A stretch of DNA of 48,289 nt, taken from positions 1-48,289 of the forward strand of contig QHZE01000439.1 of NCBI GenBank assembly GCA_003225335.1, read 5' to 3'. A program made the translations under genes and the position numbers. Positions 1 to 7,623 of the stretch are shown in pieces. Below the pieces are notes generated by a model. That model was not told the DNA's origin. It worked only from the letters and a program-made list of their open reading frames with translations, and did not search any database. This DNA comes from Acidobacteriota bacterium. GTDB lineage: Bacteria > Acidobacteriota > UBA6911. Position 1 is the stretch's first letter. Each line of letters opens with the position of its first letter.

Positions 1-1697
1 GCTCGCACAATTCCCTCCACGACGGGATTGACCCACTCCAGATGGCTGGGATTGGGAGCGACCGAGACGCGGACTTCCGTTTCCTGCGCGGTCCTGAATG
101 TCCCTGCGGAGCTCAGGTGATACTTGACGTCTCCGGAGCCCTGCGTCACGAGCGGCTCGACGTTCTCTTCGAATTCGGAGAAGATTTTTTCGAAAGGCTT
201 TCCGATGATGTTCGCCAGAACATTCAACCTGCCCCGGTGGGCCATGCCGATGACCGCTTCCTGGACGTTGTTCAGCGCGGCTTCGGACAAAATCCACTCC
301 AGTACCGGGATGGTAGTCTCTGCCCCTTCCAGGCCGAATCTCTTGTGCCCGATGAACCTGGTGTGAAGAAACCTCTCAAACCCCTCGGCCGCCGCGAGGC
401 TGCGGAGAATCTGCCGCTTGGTTTCTGCGTCCAAAGGCGCCCGATTTTCCGCCGGCTCCATACGCTCCTGAATCCAGCTCTTTTCTTCCGGGTGCTGAAT
501 GTGGCGGTATTCGACGCCGATCTTCTGACAATAAGTCTGGCGCAGCACGGCAAGGATCTGCCGGAGCGTGCCGCGAGGGAGTCCCCCGAGGCCCCCTGTA
601 ACAAACTCCCGGTCCAGATCCCAGACAGTCAGACCATAGGTCGCAGGGTCCAGCTCCGGATGGTAGAAAGCGTGCTCGCCCAAAGGGTCCAGGTTCGCAA
701 TGAGATGTCCGCGCACCCGGTAGAGATTGATGAGCTGGAGCACGCCGGCCTGCTTTTCCAATTCATCCTTTGCCAGCGGTCCTCCGAACCGGGCGGGGCT
801 CTGGTCCAGAGACAACGGTTTGTCCGGCAGTCGCAGATCCTCGAAGACGCGCTCGTAGAATCCATCATGTCCGAGGAGCAGCTCCTGGATCCTCCCCAGG
901 AACCGGCCCGACTCAGCCCCCTGGATGACCCGGTGATCGTAGGTGCAGCTGATGTTCATGACCTTGCTCAAACCCAGGCCGGATAGAGCCTGGGGCGACC
1001 AGGCATGGTACTCGGCGGGATAACCGATGGCGCCTGTGGCAATGATGGCTCCCTGACCGGTCATGAGGCGCGGCTGTGAGGCTACGGTCCCCACCGTTCC
1101 CGGATTCGTCAGCGTCACGGTCGTGTCCTGAAAGTCGGCGGGTTGGATCGCCCCTTTTCGAACTCTACCGACCAAATCGGCATAGGCGGCCAGAAATTGC
1201 TGGAAAGTCAGCTCGCCGGCGCCCTTGATGTTCGGCACAAGCAGGGAGCGCGTGCCGTCCTTCCGTTCGACATCAATGGCGACACCCAGGTTGATGGAGT
1301 GCCGGGTCACACGGTGCGCGGCCCCATCGGCGAACTGAAAGAACGAGTTCAACGCAGGGAATTCTTTGAGAGCCTGCACGATTGCCCACGCGATGATGTG
1401 AGTGTAGGAAACCTTTTCCCGGTTGCCCGAGGCCGGATGCTCGTTGATGGTCTGGCGGTTTTCTTCCAGTAGCTTTACCGGAATGGCGCGGTAGGAGGTC
1501 GCTGTCGGGATTGTGAGGCTGGCCTCCATGTTCTCGACGATCCTCGCGCTGGCGCCGCGCAGCGCGGTAATCTCATCCTGAGAAGCAGGCGGCGCCGAAG
1601 CCTCGCGCAACGAAGCCGATGCGCCCTCGGACAGTCCCGCGGATTTTGAAGCCATCGGAGTCCTTCGGTTTTCCGTGGTGAGTTTTTTCCCCGCCAT
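1..1697 (-). CDS. kgd: Multifunctional 2-oxoglutarate decarboxylase/dehydrogenase (fused E2-E1), 3' truncated by window edge
   Basis: The visible 565 residues hold a dihydrolipoyl succinyltransferase (E2) catalytic domain followed by the start of a 2-oxoglutarate dehydrogenase E1 domain, the order found in mycobacterial Kgd. I read on the minus strand: E2 motifs TLTNPGTVGTVASQPRLM and YDHRVIQGAESG (the catalytic His is kept), then E1 motifs RVRGHLIANLDPLG and GMAHRGRLNVLANI. Family members are about 1200 residues, so half the protein, including most of the thiamine-diphosphate site, lies beyond base 1. The role is conversion of 2-oxoglutarate toward succinyl-CoA in the TCA cycle, in the cytoplasm. 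No lipoyl domain precedes the E2 part, as in Kgd. Two in-frame ATGs are possible, 1697 and 1655; the second has a better Shine-Dalgarno (AAGGA, 5 nt away), so the protein may be 14 residues shorter. Confidence 0.93.
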   Translation of the reverse strand, partial: MAGKKLTTENRRTPMASKSAGLSEGASASLREASAPPASQDEITALRGASARIVENMEASLTIPTATSYRAIPVKLLEENRQTINEHPASGNREKVSYTHIIAWAIVQALKEFPALNSFFQFADGAAHRVTRHSINLGVAIDVERKDGTRSLLVPNIKGAGELTFQQFLAAYADLVGRVRKGAIQPADFQDTTVTLTNPGTVGTVASQPRLMTGQGAIIATGAIGYPAEYHAWSPQALSGLGLSKVMNISCTYDHRVIQGAESGRFLGRIQELLLGHDGFYERVFEDLRLPDKPLSLDQSPARFGGPLAKDELEKQAGVLQLINLYRVRGHLIANLDPLGEHAFYHPELDPATYGLTVWDLDREFVTGGLGGLPRGTLRQILAVLRQTYCQKIGVEYRHIQHPEEKSWIQERMEPAENRAPLDAETKRQILRSLAAAEGFERFLHTRFIGHKRFGLEGAETTIPVLEWILSEAALNNVQEAVIGMAHRGRLNVLANIIGKPFEKIFSEFEENVEPLVTQGSGDVKYHLSSAGTFRTAQETEVRVSVAPNPSHLEWVNPVVEGIVR

Positions 1698-1783
1698 TGA
1701 AACTCTCTGGAGCCGTTTTCGATGATCTCGAAAAACGTAGATTTGGATTTTAGCACATCGAGAACGAGATTCGATTGGCGTGA

Positions 1784-1826
1784 GACAGGATAGACAAGAT
1801 GAATGGACAGGATAACGGGATGGACG
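1784..1826. repeat. Short tandem repeat, ACAGGATAGAC type
   Basis: Imperfect tandem copies of a roughly 10-base unit (ACAGGATAGACAAGATGAAT, then GGACAGGATAACGGGATGGA). It fills the space between the kgd-like gene and the small membrane protein gene. It is one of several short-period intergenic repeat families in the window. Confidence 0.5.
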
Positions 1827-1832
1827 GGGTCG

Positions 1833-2033
1833 TCAGGCCCCGCCGAGCTTGCGCAACAGCCGGGCCGGCAAGAGGATGATCTCCTTCACGAGCTCGAGCG
1901 CGCCAGTTACGGCTATTCCCACCAGCCGGAAGGGGAGCAGGAAGAGCCAGACAAATGGATACAGTACGAGCGCCAGCAGCGCCAGCGGCCAGCACAGGAC
2001 GAGCAGGATGCACCACAGCACAAACTTAATCAT
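1833..2033 (-). CDS. Small hydrophobic membrane protein, unknown function
   Basis: A 66-residue protein that is almost entirely hydrophobic. Residues 4-22 and about 24-50 form one long or two short membrane segments, with basic residues at the C-terminal end (LLPARLLRKLGG). The ATG at 2033 is preceded by GAGG about 8 nt upstream, a plausible ribosome binding site. It lies 41 bases downstream of the kinase-like gene on the same strand, so the two may be cotranscribed. I do not recognise a family. Reality is supported by the membrane-like composition and the ribosome binding site only. Confidence 0.55.
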   Translation of the reverse strand: MIKFVLWCILLVLCWPLALLALVLYPFVWLFLLPFRLVGIAVTGALELVKEIILLPARLLRKLGGA

Positions 2034-2074
2034 GATCCGACCTCACGGACCGTCTGTTCATTTTGTGCAATGCG

Positions 2075-3070
2075 CTAGCCCGATTTCTTCCACAGGAAGT
2101 AAAGGGCGAGAAGGACAAGGAGGACCGCTGCCAGCGCCACTATAGAATAGCGAAAACGACCGGGGGACCGTTCAGGTCTTGAAGCGTCACGAACAAGACC
2201 GGCCGCTTCGGGTGCTTGTCCGCGGTCCCTGACTTGCCGAAGCTCGACGAGAAGCGCGTGCATGTTCGGATGCCGTCCCTCGGGAGCCTTGGCGAGCGCC
2301 CTCTGCAGAACAGGGTTCAACTCCGGCGGGAGTGGAACGCCCCTGGATGCTACCAGGGCAGGGTCTGCTTCGAGAATGGCATGCATGCGAGACAGGGAGT
2401 TGCGCGACTCAAAAGGATGAGATCCAGTCAGCATTTCGTACAACATGACTCCGAAGGAGAAGATATCCGAGCGGTAATCCACCGGGCTGCCGCGCACCTG
2501 TTCCGGTGACATGTATGCCAGGGCCGCCATCGGTATGATGGCGTCTGCGAACTCCAGTTTCCTTTTCGACGGAAGAGTCATTCGCCCGCCCTTTTCCAAC
2601 TCGGTAAACCGGGCCATTCCGAAGTCCGTGACCACGACTTGCCCATCTTTCAAGATCCAGAAATTGGCCGGCTTCAAGCCTCGATGCACTGCTCCCGCTG
2701 CGTGCCCCGCCGCAAGAGCTTCTCCTGCGCGGATAGCGATGTCGAAAGCTTCCTTCCACGGCAAGGCGCGGCCGCTCATGTATTGGTCGAGCGTTTGTCC
2801 TTCCAAAAATGGCATCACGACAAAGAAGTCGTCGTTGTCGTCGCCAATTTCGAGTATCGGGCAGATGCCGGGATGCCGGGCTTCGCTGGCGGCAAGCAAA
2901 CCCTGCAAAAAGCGCTCGCGCTTTTCAGGGCTGTACAGAGTGTGAGCTTTGACGAGCTTGAGGGCGACCAGCCGTCCCGCCGTTGGGTCCTCGGCTTTGT
3001 AGACGCTCCCCATGCTGCCGGTCCCCAGGTTTTCAAGGATGGTGTATTTGCCCAGCTTCTCGCCGATCAT
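2075..3070 (-). CDS. Membrane-anchored Ser/Thr protein kinase-like protein, probable pseudokinase
   Basis: A 331-residue Pkn2/STPK-type kinase fold with a C-terminal membrane helix (about 306-326) followed by KKSG, so the kinase domain would be cytoplasmic. Seen: glycine-rich loop GTGSMG (16-21), VALK lysine K38, DFG at 149-151, SPEQV activation-segment end, and the Asp of DYRSDIFSFG. Two core residues are missing: the catalytic-loop HRD reads HRG (G131; codon GGC, one base from GAC), and the alpha-C Glu that should pair with K38 is Gly57 (RFLQGLLAAS where the family has RFLQEA). K133 and N136 are kept. I infer a pseudokinase or a very weak kinase. The start at 3070 is chosen because the upstream in-frame stretch is intergenic repeat sequence (family A) and the kinase fold begins directly after it. 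Confidence 0.88.
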   Translation of the reverse strand: MIGEKLGKYTILENLGTGSMGSVYKAEDPTAGRLVALKLVKAHTLYSPEKRERFLQGLLAASEARHPGICPILEIGDDNDDFFVVMPFLEGQTLDQYMSGRALPWKEAFDIAIRAGEALAAGHAAGAVHRGLKPANFWILKDGQVVVTDFGMARFTELEKGGRMTLPSKRKLEFADAIIPMAALAYMSPEQVRGSPVDYRSDIFSFGVMLYEMLTGSHPFESRNSLSRMHAILEADPALVASRGVPLPPELNPVLQRALAKAPEGRHPNMHALLVELRQVRDRGQAPEAAGLVRDASRPERSPGRFRYSIVALAAVLLVLLALYFLWKKSG

Positions 3071-3077
3071 ATCAGTT

Positions 3078-3235
3078 CGATTGACGATTGACGATTTACG
3101 ATTTGAATGACCACCTTCGTACGTCAATCGTCAGTCGTCAATTGTCGCACTTCCAATGACAATTTACGAATCACGATTGAGGAGGACGAGTCTTTTCATT
3201 CGTCAATCGTCATTCGTAAATCGTCAATCGTCGTA
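3078..3235. repeat. Family A inverted short-period repeats (TGACGATTGACGA / TCGTCAATCGTCA)
   Basis: Two face-to-face pairs of blocks: TTGACGATTGACGATTTACG (near 3080) against CGTCAATCGTCAGTCGTCAA (near 3122), and CAATTTACGAATCACGATTG (3160) against CGTCAATCGTCATTCGTAAA (3201). Each block is a tandem of 7-8-base units, and facing blocks would form long hairpins. The same family recurs at 6511-6592. It lies between the kinase-like and nucleoside hydrolase genes, both on the minus strand. Confidence 0.75.
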
Positions 3236-4930
3236 TCAACGGGCCGCAAAACAAAAATAGTTCCAGGGAATACGCTGCTTCTCGTGAAACGGAAAGTTCC
3301 AGTAGAGATTCAGAAGATACTGTCCGCCACGTTGCAGAAATGAAATACGTACCGGGTGCAGGCCTTTGTCCAGATGCACCCGTGAGGCCGCGCGCACACT
3401 TCCCGCTCCCAGGTCTGCTTCAACGAGAAGGCGCCCGTCCAGTTCGATCCGCGCGGCATCGTCCGCATAACATGAGATTTCGTATTCGTGCTTGAATGGA
3501 ACCTCCAGATTGCCTTCAAGTATTACTACAAACATAGCCTTTAAGCTGCTTTCAATAAATGATTTTCTAGAGTTTGAGAGCCAGAGCTCAAGCGTCTGCC
3601 CGCGAAAAACCGCGGCGCGGTCCGAAAGCTCAGGCACGGGCAACTTCGTGAGCTTGGACCCCGCAGCGTAGAGGGTGGCGCGCAAGCCGTCGTGCATTTC
3701 GGGTTGCGGTTGGAAGCGGAAAGTGTTACGCGGCCCTACGGGGTTGCGGGCGACATCCCGAACTTCAGAACAGGCTACGGTGTATGCGGTGGAGGGATCC
3801 AAGCTCGCTGCCAGCTGCAGGCGGACTGTTCTCGCATCCACGAGCTGTACCGCGCGCACGGGAACATCGGGCTGCAGGCGGAAGCCGGAAAGGGATCGGA
3901 CGGAATCAGGATCCAGGTCCTCGTTGAAAGTCAGGGTAACAGCGCGCGGATCATCGCGGCTGCAGGCCAACGTCAGGTAAGGAGGATCCAGGTCCGCCGT
4001 TGGCGGAAAGCGGGCGTAGAAATCGGCGAAGATCTTTTCCCGGTCGAGGCCGGTGCAGACCTTCATGCGCGCACCCTCAGGATTCGGGATGTACTTCAGG
4101 GTCGCCTCATCCACCCGGGGCGCCGGAACGTCCGTGATAGTAAAGAACCTCTTTCCCTCAGTTTGCTGGAGCAGGCAAGCAACTGCGGTAATGTCCCAGA
4201 TAACTTTTTGGTCGTGGCCGTAATCGCGGTACAGATCGATGAGGTAGTCGGCCACGGCGTTGCGGTGCCTGAGCCGCCGCTCCGTTTCGGCGAACGTAGT
4301 CGTCAGCTGTTGAGCGCACGTTTCTGTCGGGATCTGCGTCAGATCCAGGCCTGCTTCGATGATGCACTTGACAGCCGCTCGATCGTTGACGGCGTTGAAC
4401 TCGGAAAGCGCCCCTTCCGGCCACCGGCTTCCCCCGAGCCAGATAATACGGATTCGATCGCGGATTTTCTTGTTTTCGAGGTACGCGGAAGCGACGTTGG
4501 TCAGGGCGCCAACAGCCAGGATGTGCAGCGGCCGGGGATCTTTCGCGAGCGCCCGCTCGACGATGAACCGGCTCGCCGGAGAGGAGCGGGGCGTCTGCGG
4601 GTCTGGCATTGCTGTGTCGGAGCCCATGCGAAGCGGTATCCTGCCGCTCATGCCCATGAGGTTCAGGATGCGTCTGGCCTCATAATAAGATTCATCGACA
4701 GAGGCTTCGGTGACGCGGTACTGGGTGGCGCAGATGCCTTCGATCTCGAAACGCGGTTCCATCAGCGCGTAGGTTACGAAGAACTGGTCGTCCATTTCGT
4801 TGAAGGTATCCGTGTCGAGAAGCACCCGGACCCTTGAGGACTCCGCCGGGGCAGGATTTCCGGTGGGTCGGAGGGCAAGGGCGACCGAGGATGCCATCAG
4901 GAGTATAACGCGGATATTGGGATGCATCAT
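3236..4930 (-). CDS. Secreted nucleoside hydrolase fused to Ig-like and PA14-like domains
   Basis: A 564-residue protein. After a signal peptide (about 1-30) comes an inosine-uridine nucleoside hydrolase domain (about 32-320): the metal-binding DTD-x5-DD motif is seen as LLDTDTFNEMDDQ, followed by VGALTNVA, WLGGS, FNAVNDRAA and VIWDITAVA. The family hydrolyses the N-glycosidic bond of ribonucleosides with bound calcium. A bacterial Ig-like stretch follows (about 325-420, VTLTFNEDLDPDSV), then a C-terminal module resembling PA14 (about 425-564, with YADDAARIELDGRLLVE and GLHPVRISF), a carbohydrate-binding fold. I infer a periplasmic or surface enzyme that may use a glycosylated or sugar substrate instead of a free nucleoside. 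Several ATGs cluster (4939, 4930, 4927); a GAGGG just upstream favours 4930 or 4927. Confidence 0.85.
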   Translation of the reverse strand: MMHPNIRVILLMASSVALALRPTGNPAPAESSRVRVLLDTDTFNEMDDQFFVTYALMEPRFEIEGICATQYRVTEASVDESYYEARRILNLMGMSGRIPLRMGSDTAMPDPQTPRSSPASRFIVERALAKDPRPLHILAVGALTNVASAYLENKKIRDRIRIIWLGGSRWPEGALSEFNAVNDRAAVKCIIEAGLDLTQIPTETCAQQLTTTFAETERRLRHRNAVADYLIDLYRDYGHDQKVIWDITAVACLLQQTEGKRFFTITDVPAPRVDEATLKYIPNPEGARMKVCTGLDREKIFADFYARFPPTADLDPPYLTLACSRDDPRAVTLTFNEDLDPDSVRSLSGFRLQPDVPVRAVQLVDARTVRLQLAASLDPSTAYTVACSEVRDVARNPVGPRNTFRFQPQPEMHDGLRATLYAAGSKLTKLPVPELSDRAAVFRGQTLELWLSNSRKSFIESSLKAMFVVILEGNLEVPFKHEYEISCYADDAARIELDGRLLVEADLGAGSVRAASRVHLDKGLHPVRISFLQRGGQYLLNLYWNFPFHEKQRIPWNYFCFAAR

Positions 4931-4989
4931 GACCCTCATATCATGACCGAAGGCAAAACGCCACTCAACCTCTACTTCGCCGAAAATCC

Positions 4990-5067
4990 TTTGCCGCAAA
5001 GACACGGAGACACAGAGAAGAGGTTTTAGTTTTTCTCCGTGGCTCTGTGCCTCAGTGGCAAACAGTC
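4990..5067. repeat. Inverted repeat, CAGAGACACAGAG / CTCTGTGCCTC type
   Basis: CTTTGCCGCAAAGACACGGA and following bases face TTTCTCCGTGGCTCTGTGCC and following bases, giving a long imperfect hairpin around a short AT-rich loop. It sits between divergently transcribed genes (nucleoside hydrolase to the left, sigma factor to the right). Half-copies of the same type occur near 30680 and 39935. Confidence 0.6.
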
Positions 5068-5075
5068 GGCGGAAG

Positions 5076-5104
5076 TGTAACCTTTTGGCTATGCCTCAGT
5101 TTAC
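5076..5104 (+). promoter_or_regulatory. Possible ECF-type promoter for the sigma factor gene
   Basis: TGTAACC at 5076-5082 resembles an ECF -35 element (AAC core). About 16 nt downstream is GTTTAC, immediately before the ATG at 5110. If this is the -10 element, the transcript would be nearly leaderless. Weak assignment by eye only. Confidence 0.25.
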
Positions 5105-5109
5105 ATAGG

Positions 5110-5700
5110 ATGAACGCACTGTTAGCGACAGACGGGAGTACCGTGAATTCGCCAGCAGATCATGCAGTGATGCTCGAAGTACGCGATGGAGACGTGACCA
5201 AGCTGGGCCTGCTTTTCGAGCGGTATCAGGCGGCGCTGTTTAACTTTTTTCTGCGCCTTACCGGAAACAGGCAAACCAGCGAGGACCTGGTACAGGACGT
5301 CTTTTTCCGGATGCTCAAGTACCGGCACACCTACCAGGATGGGAGCGATTTCACGACGTGGATGTATCAGATAGCGCGCAATGTCCGTTTTGACTGTTTC
5401 AGGAAACGAAAGCGAGAGGTCATGCTGAACGAGGAAGAGAACGAGCGGGTGAGCCCGGGGCCGGGGCCGGGGGAGAAACTCGAGCGCGAGCAGGAACTCG
5501 TCCTGTTGCGCGGCGCCCTGGCGCGGCTGCCTGAAGAAAAGCGTGAGGTCCTCGTCCTCAGCCGGTTTCAGAATCTTAAATACGACCAGATCGCAAAGAT
5601 TCTGTGCTGTGACGTAGGAACCGTAAAAGTGCGGGTGTACCGGGCAGTAAGGGAGTTGGGAGAAATCTTTTTTCGGCTTTCCGGTGAGAGAGTGTCATGA
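5110..5700 (+). CDS. ECF-family RNA polymerase sigma factor
   Basis: A 196-residue sigma-70 factor of the extracytoplasmic function group. Region 2 is seen at about 30-100 (LFERYQAALFNFFLRLTG, SEDLVQDVFFRMLK, FTTWMYQIARNV) and region 4 at about 130-185 (LARLPEEKREVLVLSRFQ, DQIAKILCCDVGTVKVRVYR). Between them is a Gly/Pro linker. It directs RNA polymerase to a small regulon, usually for envelope stress. The ATG at 5110 follows AGG closely; an in-frame start at 5047 would add residues from the upstream inverted repeat and is unlikely. The stop overlaps the next start (ATGA), so it is translationally coupled to its anti-sigma factor. Confidence 0.93.
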   Translation: MNALLATDGSTVNSPADHAVMLEVRDGDVTKLGLLFERYQAALFNFFLRLTGNRQTSEDLVQDVFFRMLKYRHTYQDGSDFTTWMYQIARNVRFDCFRKRKREVMLNEEENERVSPGPGPGEKLEREQELVLLRGALARLPEEKREVLVLSRFQNLKYDQIAKILCCDVGTVKVRVYRAVRELGEIFFRLSGERVS

Positions 5701-6509
5701 ACTGCGAGCAAATGCACGAACGGTTGCCCGATTATCTGGTCGATGATCTGGACGAGTCCGAGAGGACGCAGGCGCATCTTCATCTGTCTGCATGTCCCCG
5801 GTGCCGGGAGACGGCGGATCGCTTTCTGGAAATCTGGCGGAAACTGGAGATGCTTTCCGCGGAAGAACCAGGGGTTGCGTTACGGGCACGGTTTGACGCC
5901 ATGCTCGAAGCGTACACGCAAGGACTGGGTGAAGCCAGAACGGATGCTTTGAGGCAAAGGTTCGACAGGTGGATCGGCGGCTTCTGGCCGCGCCGGCCGG
6001 CGTATCAGGTCGGCCTTTGCTCCCTCTTTCTCCTTCTGGGTCTGGCGATCGGTCACATAGTGAAGTCCCGTCCATCTGCCAACGGAGAGCTGGCCGAGCT
6101 CCGCCAGGAAGTCCACAACATGTATCAGCTGGTGACGCTGTCCCTGTTGCAGCAGCAGTCTGCGAGCGAGCGCATCCGAGGGCTCAGCTGGAGCCAGCGC
6201 GTGTCACAGCCCGACCCGCAGGTGCTTTCGGCTCTGCTGCAGGTTCTTGACTACGATCCCAATGCGAATGTGCGCCTGGCGGCTGTGGATGCGCTGCAGC
6301 AATTCTCCGATCAGTCCATGGTGAGGCAGGGACTGGTTCAGGCGCTGACCCGGCAATCCTCGCCTCTCGTTCAGATCGCGCTGATCGATCTGCTCGTACA
6401 GATCCAGGAGAAGCGATCCGTCGATACATTCAAACGCATGATTGCCGACGAAAACCTGAACGATGCGGTGAAGCAGCGCGCCGAGCGGGCCTTGAAGCAA
6501 CTGAGTTGA
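5697..6509 (+). CDS. Membrane anti-sigma factor with N-terminal zinc finger and C-terminal HEAT repeats
   Basis: A 270-residue protein. The N-terminus is an anti-sigma zinc finger (zf-HC2 type): C3, H29-x3-C33-x2-C36, which in this family clamps the cognate sigma factor in the cytoplasm. One membrane helix follows at about 102-121 (GLCSLFLLLGLAIGHIV), then a short coiled stretch, then HEAT-like helical repeats from about 185 (DPNANVRLAAVDALQQF, SSPLVQIALIDLLVQI). By topology the HEAT part would lie in the periplasm, where it could sense a partner protein. The start overlaps the sigma stop by 4 bases. Anti-sigma identity is firm from the motif and gene order; the sensing role is inference. Confidence 0.9.
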   Translation: MNCEQMHERLPDYLVDDLDESERTQAHLHLSACPRCRETADRFLEIWRKLEMLSAEEPGVALRARFDAMLEAYTQGLGEARTDALRQRFDRWIGGFWPRRPAYQVGLCSLFLLLGLAIGHIVKSRPSANGELAELRQEVHNMYQLVTLSLLQQQSASERIRGLSWSQRVSQPDPQVLSALLQVLDYDPNANVRLAAVDALQQFSDQSMVRQGLVQALTRQSSPLVQIALIDLLVQIQEKRSVDTFKRMIADENLNDAVKQRAERALKQLS

Positions 6510-6510
6510 G

Positions 6511-6592
6511 TGACGATTGACGAATGACGATTGACGAATTGCCGCGAGCTGACCTGTCTGATCCTATGCGTCAATCGTCATTCGTCAATTGG
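6511..6592. repeat. Family A inverted repeat between anti-sigma and first DUF4097 gene
   Basis: TGACGATTGACGAATGACGA faces GCGTCAATCGTCATTCGTCA around a short spacer, the same family as at 3078-3235. It ends 14 bases before the next ATG, so the hairpin would lie in the leader of the DUF4097 gene and could weaken coupling to the sigma operon. Confidence 0.75.
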
Positions 6593-6605
6593 ACGGGGGT
6601 GCCTG

Positions 6606-7460
6606 ATGAAAAACCTATTGTTGAAATGCTGCCTGACGTTGTCGTTGGCGGTATGCCTGGGAGCGTCCGGTCTGGATGTCGAGGAGAAGGAAACCATTCA
6701 GAAGACCTTCAACCTCGCGGCTGCAGCGAGAGAGCTCAGAATAGACAACATCGACGGCGCGATCCATGTGGCGGGGCAGGCCGGTTCCGATATTGAGTTC
6801 GTCATCGAGAAAACGTTGCGCGCAGAATCCAGAGAGAAGATCGATTTCGCCAGGCAAGAAGTCAAACTCGATCTATCTCAAAAGGAGAACGTGGTCCAGG
6901 CCTACGTAGACGCCCCGTGGAGATGCCGGGACGGAGGCATCAATTATCGCGGCTGGCGCTTCCACGGATATCGGGTTCGCTTTGACTTTGAGGTGAAGGT
7001 CCCTCCTTCAACCAGGCTCTTCTTGAGAACGGTCAACGACGGCGAGATCCGGGTGGAGAACACGGCGGGCGAGTTCGACATCGAGAATGTAAATGGCGGG
7101 ATAGAAATGACCGAGATCGCCGGGTCGGGAAGGGCCTATGCCCTCAATGGGAAAGTCAGAGCGGTTTTCAGCCAGAACCCGAAAGCCGAGTCGTTCTTTG
7201 GCTCGCTCAACGGCAAGGTGGAGGCGCTCTTTCGGGAAGGCCTTTCTGCCGACCTGCTCTTCAAGACTTTCAACGGAAACGTTTATACCGACTTTCCCGT
7301 GACCTCTCTTCCCAGCCGTCCTCCGATAAGCGAGCGGCGGGACGGGAAATATGTGTACAAGAGCGACGGTTTCTTCGGAGTGCGCGCAGGCAACGGGGGT
7401 CCGGAGCTGAAGTTCGATGCGTTCAACGGAAACATTCACGTGCTCAAGGGACAAAAATGA
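6606..7460 (+). CDS. Secreted DUF4097 family beta-repeat protein
   Basis: A 284-residue protein with a signal peptide (MKNLLLKCCLTLSLAVCLG, cleavage near residue 21) and a DUF4097 (adhesin-like) right-handed beta-repeat body. Repeated short strands are visible: VNDGEIRVENTAGEFDIENV, NGGIEMTEIAGSGRAYALNG, FNGNVYTDFP, FNGNIHVLKG. No enzymatic motif was seen. It is a paralogue of the next gene, with matching NGxI/NGxV strand motifs. The position directly after a sigma/anti-sigma pair suggests an envelope protein whose level the sigma factor controls, possibly interacting with the HEAT domain; this is inference. The ATG at 6606 is chosen because the signal peptide starts there. Confidence 0.85.
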   Translation: MKNLLLKCCLTLSLAVCLGASGLDVEEKETIQKTFNLAAAARELRIDNIDGAIHVAGQAGSDIEFVIEKTLRAESREKIDFARQEVKLDLSQKENVVQAYVDAPWRCRDGGINYRGWRFHGYRVRFDFEVKVPPSTRLFLRTVNDGEIRVENTAGEFDIENVNGGIEMTEIAGSGRAYALNGKVRAVFSQNPKAESFFGSLNGKVEALFREGLSADLLFKTFNGNVYTDFPVTSLPSRPPISERRDGKYVYKSDGFFGVRAGNGGPELKFDAFNGNIHVLKGQK

Positions 7461-7490
7461 CTGGCAGAGGAGCATGGGAGCAATTTCTTC

Positions 7491-7569
7491 AAATGACCAA
7501 TGACCAATCCCGGGGCAAGCCCCTCACTCTATTTTTCATTTGGCATCGCTCATTTGTCATTGGTCATTT
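7491..7569. repeat. Family B inverted repeat (AATGACCAATGACCAA / TTTGTCATTGGTCATT)
   Basis: AAATGACCAATGACCAAT faces CATTTGTCATTGGTCATTT. The outer flank CAATTTCTTC matches, in reverse complement, the flank seen in the copies at 26281 and 30961 (TTTTCAA-GAAACTGCTGAC). This points to a dispersed element with defined ends. It lies between the two DUF4097 genes. Confidence 0.7.
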
Positions 7570-7623
7570 CGAGTTCGGGGCTGGTCTGGAAGAAGCCCTT
7601 ATGCTCAATTCTTGGAGACGACA

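Noticed and set aside
3078-3235. CRISPR array
   Set aside because: Units are 7-8 bases, arranged as inverted blocks without unique spacers, and no cas genes are present.
3692-4837. Plus-strand reading frame of 381 codons
   Set aside because: Complement of the nucleoside hydrolase gene, no motifs.
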